Program-made: the position numbers and the translations under genes
From: Deinococcus sp. Leaf326
Lineage (GTDB): Bacteria > Deinococcota > Deinococci > Deinococcales > Deinococcaceae
DNA: 64,000 nucleotides
Assembly: GCF_001424185.1 (NCBI RefSeq)
Contig: NZ_LMOM01000012.1
Coordinates: 28,906 to 92,905 of the forward strand
Reading direction: 5' to 3'
Notes under the pieces: generated by a model
The model's input: the letters and a program-made list of their open reading frames with translations, nothing else
What the model was told of the DNA's origin: nothing
The model's database searches: none
Shown here: in pieces, positions 13,456 through 33,964 of the stretch
How positions within the stretch are numbered: the first letter of the stretch is position 1
Layout: each line of letters starts with the position of its first letter

Positions 13456-14148
13456 ATGCGCAAACTACTTCTTCTGTCTCTGACTGCCGCGCTCTCGGCC
13501 CCCGCCCTGGCCTGGGTGCCCAAACTCGAGGACACGACCGCCAAGAACGTCATCGACGGCACCTACGGCCGCCGCGACCCTGTGACCACCTACCAGACCC
13601 TGGACCTGAGCGTCAAGGACGGCAAGTTCGCGGCGGGCGACGGCGTCATCCGGGCCTTCGACGGCGGCGACGCCTGCGTGGCCGACTGGTTGGCCGCCCC
13701 GACCGACTACGGCAAGGGCAGCCGCCTGGGCAGCGTGACCCTGAGCGGGCAGGCCGATCAGCTCTACTTTCAGGCCGTGGACGCCCGTGACAGCTTCAAG
13801 AACCTCTCGGTCAAGGATGCGCTGGGGGCCGACTACGCCGGCAAGCGTCTGGCCGACGGCGAACTGCGCGTGGACATCGCCGTGCGCGGCCTGCCCAGCG
13901 AGAAGGCCCGCGACGCCTACCTCGTGCGCCTGATGGCGCCGGGCGGCAAGATGATCGCCCCGGCGCGCCGCAGCTACGTGAGCGACTTCAAGCAGGACGG
14001 CGCCACCTGGAGCGGCACGCTGGTGTACTACTTCAAGCCGCTCGAGGCCGGGGTGGGCGCAAGCGACAAGGTCGAGATGCTCGTGCGCACCGAGGCCGAC
14101 ACGAGCTGCGCCTACAGCGTCGCGCTGAACCTGGCCAGCTTCAACTGA
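13456..14148 (+). CDS. Secreted protein of unknown function
   Basis: A 230-residue protein starting with a clear signal peptide (MRKLLLLSLTAALSAPALA, cleavage probably after ALA). The mature part is soluble and mixed beta by appearance, with a few cysteines. The ATG at 13456 follows GGAGG at 13443-13447; an earlier in-frame ATG would bury the signal peptide. It lies between the TonB-like gene and the RND adaptor in the same orientation, so it may belong to the same envelope programme. I do not recognise the family. Confidence 0.85.
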   Translation: MRKLLLLSLTAALSAPALAWVPKLEDTTAKNVIDGTYGRRDPVTTYQTLDLSVKDGKFAAGDGVIRAFDGGDACVADWLAAPTDYGKGSRLGSVTLSGQADQLYFQAVDARDSFKNLSVKDALGADYAGKRLADGELRVDIAVRGLPSEKARDAYLVRLMAPGGKMIAPARRSYVSDFKQDGATWSGTLVYYFKPLEAGVGASDKVEMLVRTEADTSCAYSVALNLASFN

Positions 14149-14244
14149 CCCTTGGGAGCTGGAGCTCCCCCGCTCCGGCCCCAGGGTTTTGTAACGCCGC
14201 GCCCATTCGACAATTCTTCGTAGAGCTGCGGTGAGATGGGGGCT

Positions 14245-15902
14245 ATGAGTCAGGCTTCTCCCCCACATCCCCCGCAGGAAGGCCCGCCTACCAACCGCAG
14301 CAAGGCGGCGGACCAGCACGCAGCAGGCCAGTCGCCCCACCGGCGCGGCCTGCTGCGCTTCGTGCTGGTCCCGCTGCTGCTGGCCGGAGTCGGATTCGTC
14401 GGCTACCGGCTGGGGCAAGACGATTCGGGTTCGTCGGCCACCGCCGGCGGGTTCGGCGCGGGCCAGAGCGGCGCCGGCCAAGGCGGTGCAGGGCCGGCTG
14501 CCGGAGGTCAGGGCGCGGCTGGTCAGGGCGGCGCGAGTCGGCAGGGCAGTGGCGAGACCACCAGGGCTGCCGGGCAGGCCGGAGCAGGCCAGGGGACCCG
14601 GGGGTCGGGCGGCCAGGGGCAGACGGCGCAGGGCCAGGCCGGAACGCGAACAGGCGCGGGCGCGGGCCAGACCGGCGCGCAGTCGGGAGCAGGCGGCCGC
14701 GCCGGCACCGGGCAGGGGGCAGGCACACGGATCGGGGGCGGCATCGTAACCCCGGTGCAGGCCGCTGCCGCCGAGACCGGCACCCTGCGCGCCCAGCGCC
14801 GACTGAGTGGTACGGTCGCCGCCGCCCAGTCGGCCACCGTCACCACGCGGACTGCCGGGACCGTGACCGAGCTGCTGGCCGCGGTGGGCTCGTCCCTGGG
14901 GGCCGGCGATACGGCGCTGCGCCTGAGCAACCCCGACCTCCAGAGCAGCGTACAGAGCGCCCAGAACGCGCTGGACAGTGCCCAGGTCTCGCTGCGCAGC
15001 CAGGCCAGCCAGACCGCAGCCGGCCGCGCCTCGCTGCAACAGGCGGTGACGGCCGCGCAGACCTCGCTCGACAATGCCCAGCGCAGCCTCAGCTCGCTGC
15101 AGCGGCTCTACGACGTCGGGGCCGTGGCCCGCACCGAGGTGGACGCCCAGAACGTGCAGGTACAGAACGCCCGCAGCAGCCTGATCGCGGCGCAGTCGAA
15201 CCTCGCCGAGAATGCCCGCAGCGGCGCCGAGGGCCAGGAGACGGCGCGCCTGGCCGTGCAGCGCGCCCAGATCACCCTGAACCAGGCGCAGGCGGCGGCC
15301 GCCGCTGCGCGCGTCACGGTGCCCTTCGCTGGGCAGGTCACGGCCCTGAACGTGAGTCCGGGCCAGTACGTCTCGGCCAACACGGAGGTGCTCACCCTGG
15401 TGAGCCGTGACCAGCAGGTGCGCGTGAACGTGCCCCCGACCGAGGCGGCGTCGCTGCCGGTGGGCACCGCCCTGAATTTCGTCTCCGGGCAGCAGACCTA
15501 TCCGGTCAAGGTCTCGCAGAACGGAGGCTCGGCGGGCACCGGCAGCGTGCCGGTCGTCGCGCGCTTCACCGGCGAGTCGCGTCCGTCGGCGGGCACGGTG
15601 GGCACGGTCGTCTACGACGCCAAGGTCGCGACTGGGGTGCTCGTGCCCAGCACGGCCCTCCAGGCCGACAGCGACAAGACCTACCTCTTCACGGTCGAGA
15701 ACGGGCGCGCCGCTCAACACACCGTCACCGTGCTGGGGCAGGCGGGCACGCAGTCGGCCGTGAGCGGCGTCTCCTCGGGCACGCAGGTCATCTCGCAGCC
15801 CCCGACCGGTCTGCTCGACGGCGGCGCGGTGCGCACGGCCGGCACCGGGGCGTCCCGGAGCGGTGAGGGCAGCCCGCCCGCCGGTGGTCCCGGAGGTGCG
15901 CC

Positions 15903-15906
<4 letters not shown>
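14245..15906 (+). CDS. RND efflux periplasmic adaptor (HlyD/MFP family)
   Basis: A 553-residue membrane-fusion protein. Residues 35-54 are an N-terminal membrane anchor and 60-163 a Gly/Ala/Gln-rich low-complexity linker. From about 168 come the lipoyl-like half, the coiled-coil hairpin (about 230-350) and the beta-barrel and membrane-proximal domains. It links the RND pump to an outer-envelope channel. The start at 14245 has a GGTGAG sequence 9 nt upstream; an ATG at 14236 is also in frame. It overlaps the pump gene by 4 nt (GTGA). Confidence 0.92.
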
Positions 15907-19289
<3,383 letters not shown>

Positions 19290-19362
19290 CCGCGAGAGGG
19301 AAAGACGAACCAGGAGGGGGCCGCGCACTGCAGGGCGGGCGCGGCCCTCCCTGCTGACCGGG

Positions 19363-19368
19363 TAGAAT
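19363..19368 (+). promoter_or_regulatory. Leaderless -10 box (TAGAAT) for coaX
   Basis: TAGAAT ends 7 nt before the GTG start of coaX, leaving no room for a ribosome binding site. Confidence 0.6.
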
Positions 19369-19375
19369 CGGGGGC

Positions 19376-20161
19376 GTGCCCGCTTTTCCCCTCCTGGCCG
19401 TGGATGTCGGCAACACCAGCACCGTGCTGGGCCTCGCGGACGCCTCGCATACCCTGACGCACACCTGGCGCGTGCGCACCGGCCGCGAGATGCTGCCCGA
19501 CGACCTGGCCCTGCAACTGCGCGGCCTGCTCGACCTCGCGGGCGCCGGGGCTCCCCGCGCCGCCGTCCTGAGCAGCGTGGCGCCGCCGGTCGGACAGAAC
19601 TACGCCCTCGCGCTCAAGCGGCACTTCGCCGTAGACGCCTTCGAGGTCAGCGCCGAGAACCTGCCCGACGTGCGGGTGGAACTCGACCAGCCCGGCGCGG
19701 TGGGGGCGGACCGCCTGTGCAACCTGTTCGGCGCCGAGAAGTACCTCGCCCAGAGCGAGTACGCGGTCGTCGTGGACTTCGGCACCTCGACCAACTTCGA
19801 CGTGATCGGGCGCGGGCGGCGCTTCATCGGCGGCGTGCTGGCGACCGGCGCGCAGGTGAGTGCCGACGCCCTGTTCGCCCGCGCCGCCAAGCTGCCGCGC
19901 ATCACCCTGGAGGCCCCGGCCAGCGCCATCGGCAAGAATACCGTCCACGCGCTGCAGTCGGGGCTGGTCTACGGCTACGCCGAGATGGTGGATGGCCTAC
20001 TGCGCCGCATCCGTGCCGAGCTGCCGGGGCCGGCGGTGGCTATTGCCACCGGGGGCTTTTCGCGCACCGTCGAGGGCATCTGCCGCGAGATCGACCACTA
20101 CGATGAGACCCTGACCCTGCGCGGCCTTGTCGAGTTGTGGGCCAGCCGCCCAGGCAGCTGA
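19376..20161 (+). CDS. coaX: Type III pantothenate kinase
   Basis: A 261-residue type III PanK, which phosphorylates pantothenate in the first step of CoA synthesis. The acetate/sugar-kinase fold signatures are visible: DVGNTSTVLG at residues 9-18 (phosphate 1), GADRLCNLFGAEK around 111, VVDFGTSTNFDVI around 131-143, and a final TGGFS adenosine region. GTG start supported by the TAGAAT box 7 nt upstream. Transcribed apart from the RND genes. Confidence 0.95.
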   Translation: MPAFPLLAVDVGNTSTVLGLADASHTLTHTWRVRTGREMLPDDLALQLRGLLDLAGAGAPRAAVLSSVAPPVGQNYALALKRHFAVDAFEVSAENLPDVRVELDQPGAVGADRLCNLFGAEKYLAQSEYAVVVDFGTSTNFDVIGRGRRFIGGVLATGAQVSADALFARAAKLPRITLEAPASAIGKNTVHALQSGLVYGYAEMVDGLLRRIRAELPGPAVAIATGGFSRTVEGICREIDHYDETLTLRGLVELWASRPGS

Positions 20162-20203
20162 CCGGAACGGGGGAGCGCTGCACCCCGGCCGGAGGGGGGC
20201 CGG

Positions 20204-21244
20204 TCAGAACCGGTCGATGACCGTGACCCCGCGCCCGCCGAAACGGTCCATGTTCACCAGCACGTCCAGACCTTCTTCGAGGGTCACGCGCTGGCCCAGC
20301 AGTTGTTCGGGGCGCAGCGCTCCCCGGGCGATCATGGCGAGCATCTCTGGGTAGGCGTGGGCGGCCATGCCGTGGCTGCCGTAGATTTCCAGCTCACGGG
20401 CGATAACCCGGTCCATCGGCACGGCGGGCCGGCTCTGGTCGCCCAGCAGCAGGCCCACCTGCACGTGGCGGCCCCGCGTGCGCAGGCACAGGACCGAGTT
20501 GGCGCAGGTGTCGGGGTGGCCCAACGCGTCTAGCGAGACGTGAGCGCCCCCACCGGTCAGCCCGCGCACCGCGCCGGGCACGTCGGGCACTTCAAGGCTG
20601 TTCAGGGTCAGGTCGGCGCCCAGGTCGGCCGCCAGCCGCAGCTGCGCCTCGCCGATGTCCACCGCGATCACCTGCGCGCCCAGCGCCTTGGCGATCAGGA
20701 TGGCCGACAGCCCCACGCCCCCGCAGCCGTGGACGGCCACCCATTCGCCGCCCCGCACGCGGCCCTGATGGACCACCGCCCGGAAGGAGGTGGCGAAGCG
20801 GCAGCCCAGGCTGGCGGCCGTCCCGAAATCCAGCTCGTCCGGCAGCGCCACGAGGTTCTGGTCGGCCTGGTGCAGCGCGACGTACTGCGCGAACGAGCCC
20901 CAGTGCGTGAACCCCGGCTGGAACTGGCGCTCGCACACCTGCTGGTGGCCCGCCTGGCACTCGGCGCAGCGCCCGCAGCCCGACACGAAGGGCACGGTCA
21001 CGCGGTCGCCCACGCGCCAGTTGCGGATGCCCGCTCCCAGCGCCACCACGGTCCCGGCCAGTTCGTGTCCCGGCACGTGCGGCAACCGGATGTCGGGGTC
21101 GTGGCCCATCCAGCCGTGCCAGTCGCTGCGGCACACTCCCGTCGCGGCGACCTCCACGACCACCCCGCCTTCGGGGGGGGCGGGGTCGGGGACGGTGGTC
21201 ACTTCGGGGCGGACGCCGAAGGTGTGGTACAGGGCGGCTTTCAT
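20204..21244 (-). CDS. Zinc-dependent alcohol dehydrogenase
   Basis: A 346-residue medium-chain dehydrogenase. Catalytic zinc ligands are Cys in [10 protein letters not shown] and the His-Glu pair of PGHELAG. The structural zinc loop is [15 protein letters not shown], and the nucleotide-binding fold has HGCGGVGLS followed by VIAVDIG. It oxidises an alcohol or reduces an aldehyde with NAD(P); the substrate is unknown. It lies 38 nt downstream of treY in the same direction, so it may be read through from the trehalose operon. Confidence 0.93.
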   Translation of the reverse strand: MKAALYHTFGVRPEVTTVPDPAPPEGGVVVEVAATGVCRSDWHGWMGHDPDIRLPHVPGHELAGTVVALGAGIRNWRVGDRVTVPFVSGCGRCAECQAGHQQVCERQFQPGFTHWGSFAQYVALHQADQNLVALPDELDFGTAASLGCRFATSFRAVVHQGRVRGGEWVAVHGCGGVGLSAILIAKALGAQVIAVDIGEAQLRLAADLGADLTLNSLEVPDVPGAVRGLTGGGAHVSLDALGHPDTCANSVLCLRTRGRHVQVGLLLGDQSRPAVPMDRVIARELEIYGSHGMAAHAYPEMLAMIARGALRPEQLLGQRVTLEEGLDVLVNMDRFGGRGVTVIDRF

Positions 21245-21282
21245 GCCCGGCAGTCTCTCACCGGGCGGGCCGCCCCCGCCGC

Positions 21283-26039
<4,757 letters not shown>

Positions 26040-26286
26040 GTGCTGCTCCTTTGGCGCCGCGGCCTGCGGGCCCGGCAATCAACCGCCGAGCCTAAGGGGC
26101 GGGCCGCGTGGCCCCGTGAGAGAACGGTCAAGGAAAGTGCCCAGGAAGTCGGGGGCTTCATGCGAAACGGCTAAAGGTGAGATGTGTGCAGGCCGCCCGG
26201 CCCGTGCAGCTGCGGGCCAGCTGCGGGGGCTGGCAGACGGCCTTCATGTTCGGTCTCACTCGGCCCCCGCGCGTCACACTGGGGCC

Positions 26287-26505
26287 ATGCCCACCGCACT
26301 CGCGCTGCTGCTGCTTCTGGGAGCCGTCCTTCTGGGTCTGCTGGGGCTGAGCCTGCTCGTTTTCAGTCTGTGGCCCCTGGCCGAGCAGGGACAGGCCGGG
26401 GGCGCACTGGCTGCGGGACTGACCTTTGCCGGGCTGAGCGTGCTGTGCCTCATCGCCAGCGGCGTGCTGGTCCGGCTCTCGGTGCGCGCCCTGCGGCGGC
26501 GCTGA
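26287..26505 (+). CDS. Small two-helix membrane protein, unknown function
   Basis: A 72-residue protein with two hydrophobic segments (about 3-27 and 38-62) and a basic C-terminal tail, so a small inner-membrane protein. The frame extends upstream but becomes Arg/Gly-rich and unlike a protein; the ATG at 26287 gives a clean start. A CACACT box lies 6 nt upstream, a weak leaderless -10. It stands alone between treZ and glgX. Function unknown. Confidence 0.6.
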   Translation: MPTALALLLLLGAVLLGLLGLSLLVFSLWPLAEQGQAGGALAAGLTFAGLSVLCLIASGVLVRLSVRALRRR

Positions 26506-26587
26506 GGAAGAAAGTACCCATGAAGAGGCCCCGGCGCACGGAAGGAAAACGGGTGGCCGGGGCAGGGGGAAAGGGGAGAGGTCAGCC

Positions 26588-28723
<2,136 letters not shown>

Positions 28724-28829
28724 GGGGCTCCTCGGAAACGTGGCGCGAAAAACGGGCCGGTGATGGCCCGCCGTCACAGTGCCTTCCAGAGTAAGCAGCG
28801 GCGGCCCACCTTGCCGCCGCCGTTCATTA

Positions 28830-28843
28830 TGGAAACGTTACCA
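28830..28843. promoter_or_regulatory. LacI-family operator-like dyad upstream of glgX
   Basis: TGGAAACGTTACCA is an imperfect palindrome (6 of 7 pairs) with the central AACGTT that LacI/GalR-family repressors and CcpA-like sites use. A CATAAT -10-like box overlaps its downstream side on the minus strand. It is placed to control glgX. The regulator is not in the window. Confidence 0.5.
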
Positions 28844-28899
28844 GTTGGGGCCGGACCCTGGCCCATTCTCAGGGTTTGCGCCGGAAGGGCTCCGGAGAA

Positions 28900-29602
<703 letters not shown>

Positions 29603-29634
29603 GGGCGGTCCGCTGGCAGGCGGCGCTTCTCACC

Positions 29635-29663
29635 ATTCTAAAGATAGTGTGAAGAGTACACAA
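29635..29663 (-). promoter_or_regulatory. Promoter and operator-like dyad of the GntR gene
   Basis: On the minus strand TTGTGT (29658-29663) and TAGAAT (29635-29640) are 17 bp apart. TGTG-N7-CACA at 29648-29662 is an inverted repeat that overlaps the -35 box and is a candidate autoregulatory site. Confidence 0.4.
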
Positions 29664-29826
29664 GGTCAGGCGGCCGGGCGTCACGGGGTTAGGAACAGCT
29701 TCGGCGGGAAAGTGGCGGCTGGAGCGCCTTCCGAGGCCGCTCCGTGGGCCCGTCGCCTCTGCTTGCAGCGCGAACTCAATAGGTCGGCTCCCGGTTCGGG
29801 GCCTGTTCCCACCGGAAAACGCCCGC

Positions 29827-30837
<1,011 letters not shown>

Positions 30838-30843
30838 GCCCCA

Positions 30844-30849
30844 ACCATA
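30844..30849 (-). promoter_or_regulatory. Leaderless -10 box (TATGGT) for moaA
   Basis: TATGGT on the minus strand ends 6 nt before the GTG at 30837 and decides between the two possible starts. Confidence 0.5.
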
Positions 30850-30928
30850 GCGGCTGGGGCGTGTTTCGGGAGCGGCGCGGCTTGCATTTGCCTTCACGGC
30901 CAGGCGCGCCGGCGCTGCCCGGAGCGGA

Positions 30929-33874
30929 TCAGACCTTCTCGACCTCGAACGTCAGGCCCAGGTCCTTCACGTCGGCGTTGGGGTCCCGGCCCGCCACGAG
31001 GGCGTACGCGGCGCGCCCAGGGGTCAGGTAGGTGCCGGCCACGCGGCGCAGGTCGTCCAGCGTGACCGCCAGCAACCGGGTCTTGTAGGTCTCCTGCACT
31101 TCGGGGGTGTAGCCGCTCTGGTCGCCGAAAAAGCGCAGGCGGCCCACCGTGTCGGGGCTGGTCAGGGGATCGAGGAGCTTGCTGGCCGACAATGTGGCCT
31201 CGGTCAGTTCACGCTCGCCCAGGTCGCGCGCCAGGAAGTCCCCCACAGTCCGGAAGACCTCGTAGGTGCGGGAGATGTGCGGATCGCGGTAGCTCGAGAA
31301 GCTGAACACCCCCGTGCGGGTATCGAACCCGGCCGCCGCGCCGTAGGCCCCGCCCTTCTCGCGGATCTCGGGCAGCAGGTACTCGGCGCGCAGCAGGCGT
31401 GAGAGCACGAGCAGCGCCGGACTGTCGGGGTGCGTGTAGGGCACGGTGGGGTAGGCCAGCGCATTGAAGGCGACCGGCGAATCGGTCAGGCGGGCCTGCG
31501 GCGTGTGCGCGGGCAGGGGCGGCGCCGGGCGCCCGACCGCTGCGCCGTCCGTGAACAGGTCCGTGATGGGCGTGAGGTCCAGGCTCAGGTCGCCGGGCAG
31601 CGCGGTCAGGCACAGTAGTGGCTGGCCCCGCAGGATCAGGTCGCGCAGCTCCCCGAACCGGGCCAGCAGGGCGTCGAGGCGGTCGTCGAGCGATTCGGGT
31701 TGGCCCTCGCCCCCTTCCACGATGGCCTTCAGGTTCGCCAGCAGGCTCAGGCCGCCCAGACGCTCGTCGGTCGCGGCCGAGAGGTTCACCTGCGCCGACG
31801 CGAGCCGGTCGGCATAGGCGTTGCCCGAGCTGACGACGCTGGCCTTGAGCCCCGAGAGGCGCTGCTCCAGCAGCTGCCGCAGCCGCTCCCGCGTCAGTTC
31901 GGGCTGGGCGATCACGTCGCGCAGCAGCGACACGAGCTCGCCGCCGTTGCGCGCCAGCGCCTTGCCGCTGAAGGTCAGGGCGAGGCGGACCCGGCCCAGG
32001 TCGTCGGGGGCCGTGCCCACCGCCGCGCCGGCGCCGATCCCGCCCGTGACCGCTTCGGCGCGGCGGGCCAGGGCCACATAGTCCTGCCCGGCGGCGCCGC
32101 CGCGCGTGACCGTGTAGGCGTACAGCGGCAGCACGTCGAGCAGCTCTCCCAGTTCGGGCAGGCGCACCTGCACGTCAAGGTAATCCAGGCCGCCGGTGGG
32201 CTGTGGGACCCGGCCCACGAGCGCGCGCCCGGCCTGCTCGGTGGCGTACTCGGGCCGCGCCACCCCGGCGGGTACGTCGGCCAGCGTCAGCGTGGGCAGC
32301 ACGTTGGGGTCGCTCTCCTGGCCCTGAAGCGACTGGAGTTGCAGGCTCTCGCGCACGATGCGGGCGCGGTCCTCTTCGGTGAAGTCGGCGCTCAGGCGCC
32401 CGACCAGTTCACGCTCGCTCTGCTCGGTGCGGGCAGCGAGCTCGGGGTCGGGGGTCACGTTCAGGGTCACGCGGTGGGGGTTGTCCAGCAGTCCCTCCTC
32501 GATCATCGTCTCGAACACGCGCTGGCCGGCGGTCAGGTCGGCGCGCAGGCGGCCGAGTTCGGCGTCCAGGCGCAGGCCGGTGACCGGATCGCCGCCGTAG
32601 AGCCAGGGTCCCAGCAGCCGGAACATGACCTGGAGGCCGTAGGGGTAGCCGCTGTTGCTGACCTCCTTCTGCGCGATCTCGAACTGGTGCAGGCTGCTCT
32701 CGATGAGGGCCGGGTCCAGCCCCGAGTCGGCGATCTGGCGCAGGGTGGCGAGCACGAGCGCCTCGACCTCGTCGGCCTTGCCGGCACTCAGGCCTTTGAG
32801 ACCCGCCGCGAAGGCCCCCTCGCGGAAGGAATCGCGGTAGCCCGAGAGATCGGCCAGCGCCGAGCCCAGACCCGAGTCGATCAGGGGCCGGGTCAGCGGC
32901 GCGCCTGCGTTGCCCAGCAGCACGTCGCTCAGCACGCTCCAGCGCAGGTTCAGGTCGGGGTCGCTGCTGCGCCCCAGTTTCCAGGCGACCAGGGCCTGCG
33001 CGCCGCGTTCGGTGTCGCTGCCGGGGTACACCACGTCCATGTGGCGCGGGGCGCTGAAGGCCGGCTGGTCGGGAATGCTCACGTCCAGCGTCTGGGCCGG
33101 GAACTGTGACATCACCTGGTCCTCGACACGCTCCAGCACGTGCTCCAGGCTCTGGTTGCCGTAGCTGTAGAAGTACGCGTTGCTGGGGTGGTAGTGCGCG
33201 GCGTGGAAGGCCCGCAGGGCCTCGTAGGTCAGCTCGGGAATGTGCTCGGGCGAACCGCCGCTGTTGTTGGCGTAGGTTAGGTCGGGGTACAGCGCCTGCC
33301 CCAGCGAGCGCCACATCACTGAGCCTGCCGAGGCCATCGCGCCCTTCATCTCGTTGTATACGACGCCCTGGAGCTTGAGGGGGGTGGTGGGGTCGTCGGG
33401 CGTCTCGAACTCGAAGCGGTGGCCGTCCTGCCGGAAGCTCTCGTAGCGCAGCAGCGGAAAGAAGGTCGCGTCGAGGTACACCGACAGCAGGTTGTCGTAG
33501 TCCTGCACGTTGCGCGTGCTGAACGGGTAGGTGGTCCAGTCGCTGGCCGTCATGGCGTTCATGAAGGTGTTCAGCGAGCGCGGCAGCATCGAGAAGAAGG
33601 GGTCGGGCACCGGGTACTTGCGGCTGCCCATCAGGACGGTGTGTTCCAGGATGTGCGCCACGCCCGTGCTGTCCCTGGGGACGGTCGGGAAGGTCACGCC
33701 GAAGGCGAGGTTGTCGTCCTCGCGGGCGACGTGGGCGTGCCGGGCACCGTTCTCGTGGCGCAGCAGGACGAGCGTGCCCGACATCTCCGGCAGGGCCTGG
33801 ACGCGTTCTACGGTGTAACGCCCCAGCGTGTCGCCCACGCTGGGCAGGCGGTGGGTGGTGGGTGTGGCGGTCAT
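30929..33874 (-). CDS. M16 family metalloprotease (presequence protease PreP-like)
   Basis: A 981-residue insulinase-superfamily peptidase of the M16C/PreP type. The inverted zinc motif HILEH lies at residues 74-78, near the start of the first of four tandem domains, as in PreP, CYM1 and falcilysin. Such enzymes form a clam-shell chamber and degrade short unfolded peptides. There is no signal peptide, so a cytoplasmic role in peptide turnover is likely. The ATG at 33874 follows a TATCCT box at 7 nt. Confidence 0.93.
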   Translation of the reverse strand: MTATPTTHRLPSVGDTLGRYTVERVQALPEMSGTLVLLRHENGARHAHVAREDDNLAFGVTFPTVPRDSTGVAHILEHTVLMGSRKYPVPDPFFSMLPRSLNTFMNAMTASDWTTYPFSTRNVQDYDNLLSVYLDATFFPLLRYESFRQDGHRFEFETPDDPTTPLKLQGVVYNEMKGAMASAGSVMWRSLGQALYPDLTYANNSGGSPEHIPELTYEALRAFHAAHYHPSNAYFYSYGNQSLEHVLERVEDQVMSQFPAQTLDVSIPDQPAFSAPRHMDVVYPGSDTERGAQALVAWKLGRSSDPDLNLRWSVLSDVLLGNAGAPLTRPLIDSGLGSALADLSGYRDSFREGAFAAGLKGLSAGKADEVEALVLATLRQIADSGLDPALIESSLHQFEIAQKEVSNSGYPYGLQVMFRLLGPWLYGGDPVTGLRLDAELGRLRADLTAGQRVFETMIEEGLLDNPHRVTLNVTPDPELAARTEQSERELVGRLSADFTEEDRARIVRESLQLQSLQGQESDPNVLPTLTLADVPAGVARPEYATEQAGRALVGRVPQPTGGLDYLDVQVRLPELGELLDVLPLYAYTVTRGGAAGQDYVALARRAEAVTGGIGAGAAVGTAPDDLGRVRLALTFSGKALARNGGELVSLLRDVIAQPELTRERLRQLLEQRLSGLKASVVSSGNAYADRLASAQVNLSAATDERLGGLSLLANLKAIVEGGEGQPESLDDRLDALLARFGELRDLILRGQPLLCLTALPGDLSLDLTPITDLFTDGAAVGRPAPPLPAHTPQARLTDSPVAFNALAYPTVPYTHPDSPALLVLSRLLRAEYLLPEIREKGGAYGAAAGFDTRTGVFSFSSYRDPHISRTYEVFRTVGDFLARDLGERELTEATLSASKLLDPLTSPDTVGRLRFFGDQSGYTPEVQETYKTRLLAVTLDDLRRVAGTYLTPGRAAYALVAGRDPNADVKDLGLTFEVEKV

Positions 33875-33881
33875 GTCCGGC

Positions 33882-33887
33882 AGGATA
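33882..33887 (-). promoter_or_regulatory. Leaderless -10 box (TATCCT) for the M16 protease gene
   Basis: TATCCT on the minus strand ends 7 nt before the ATG at 33874. Confidence 0.5.
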
Positions 33888-33964
33888 GCGCCGCCGGACA
33901 GGGAGAATGGGGGCAAAAAAAGGGTTGTGGGCCGGGCATGAGGTCGGAAAAAAGGGCGTGCCGG

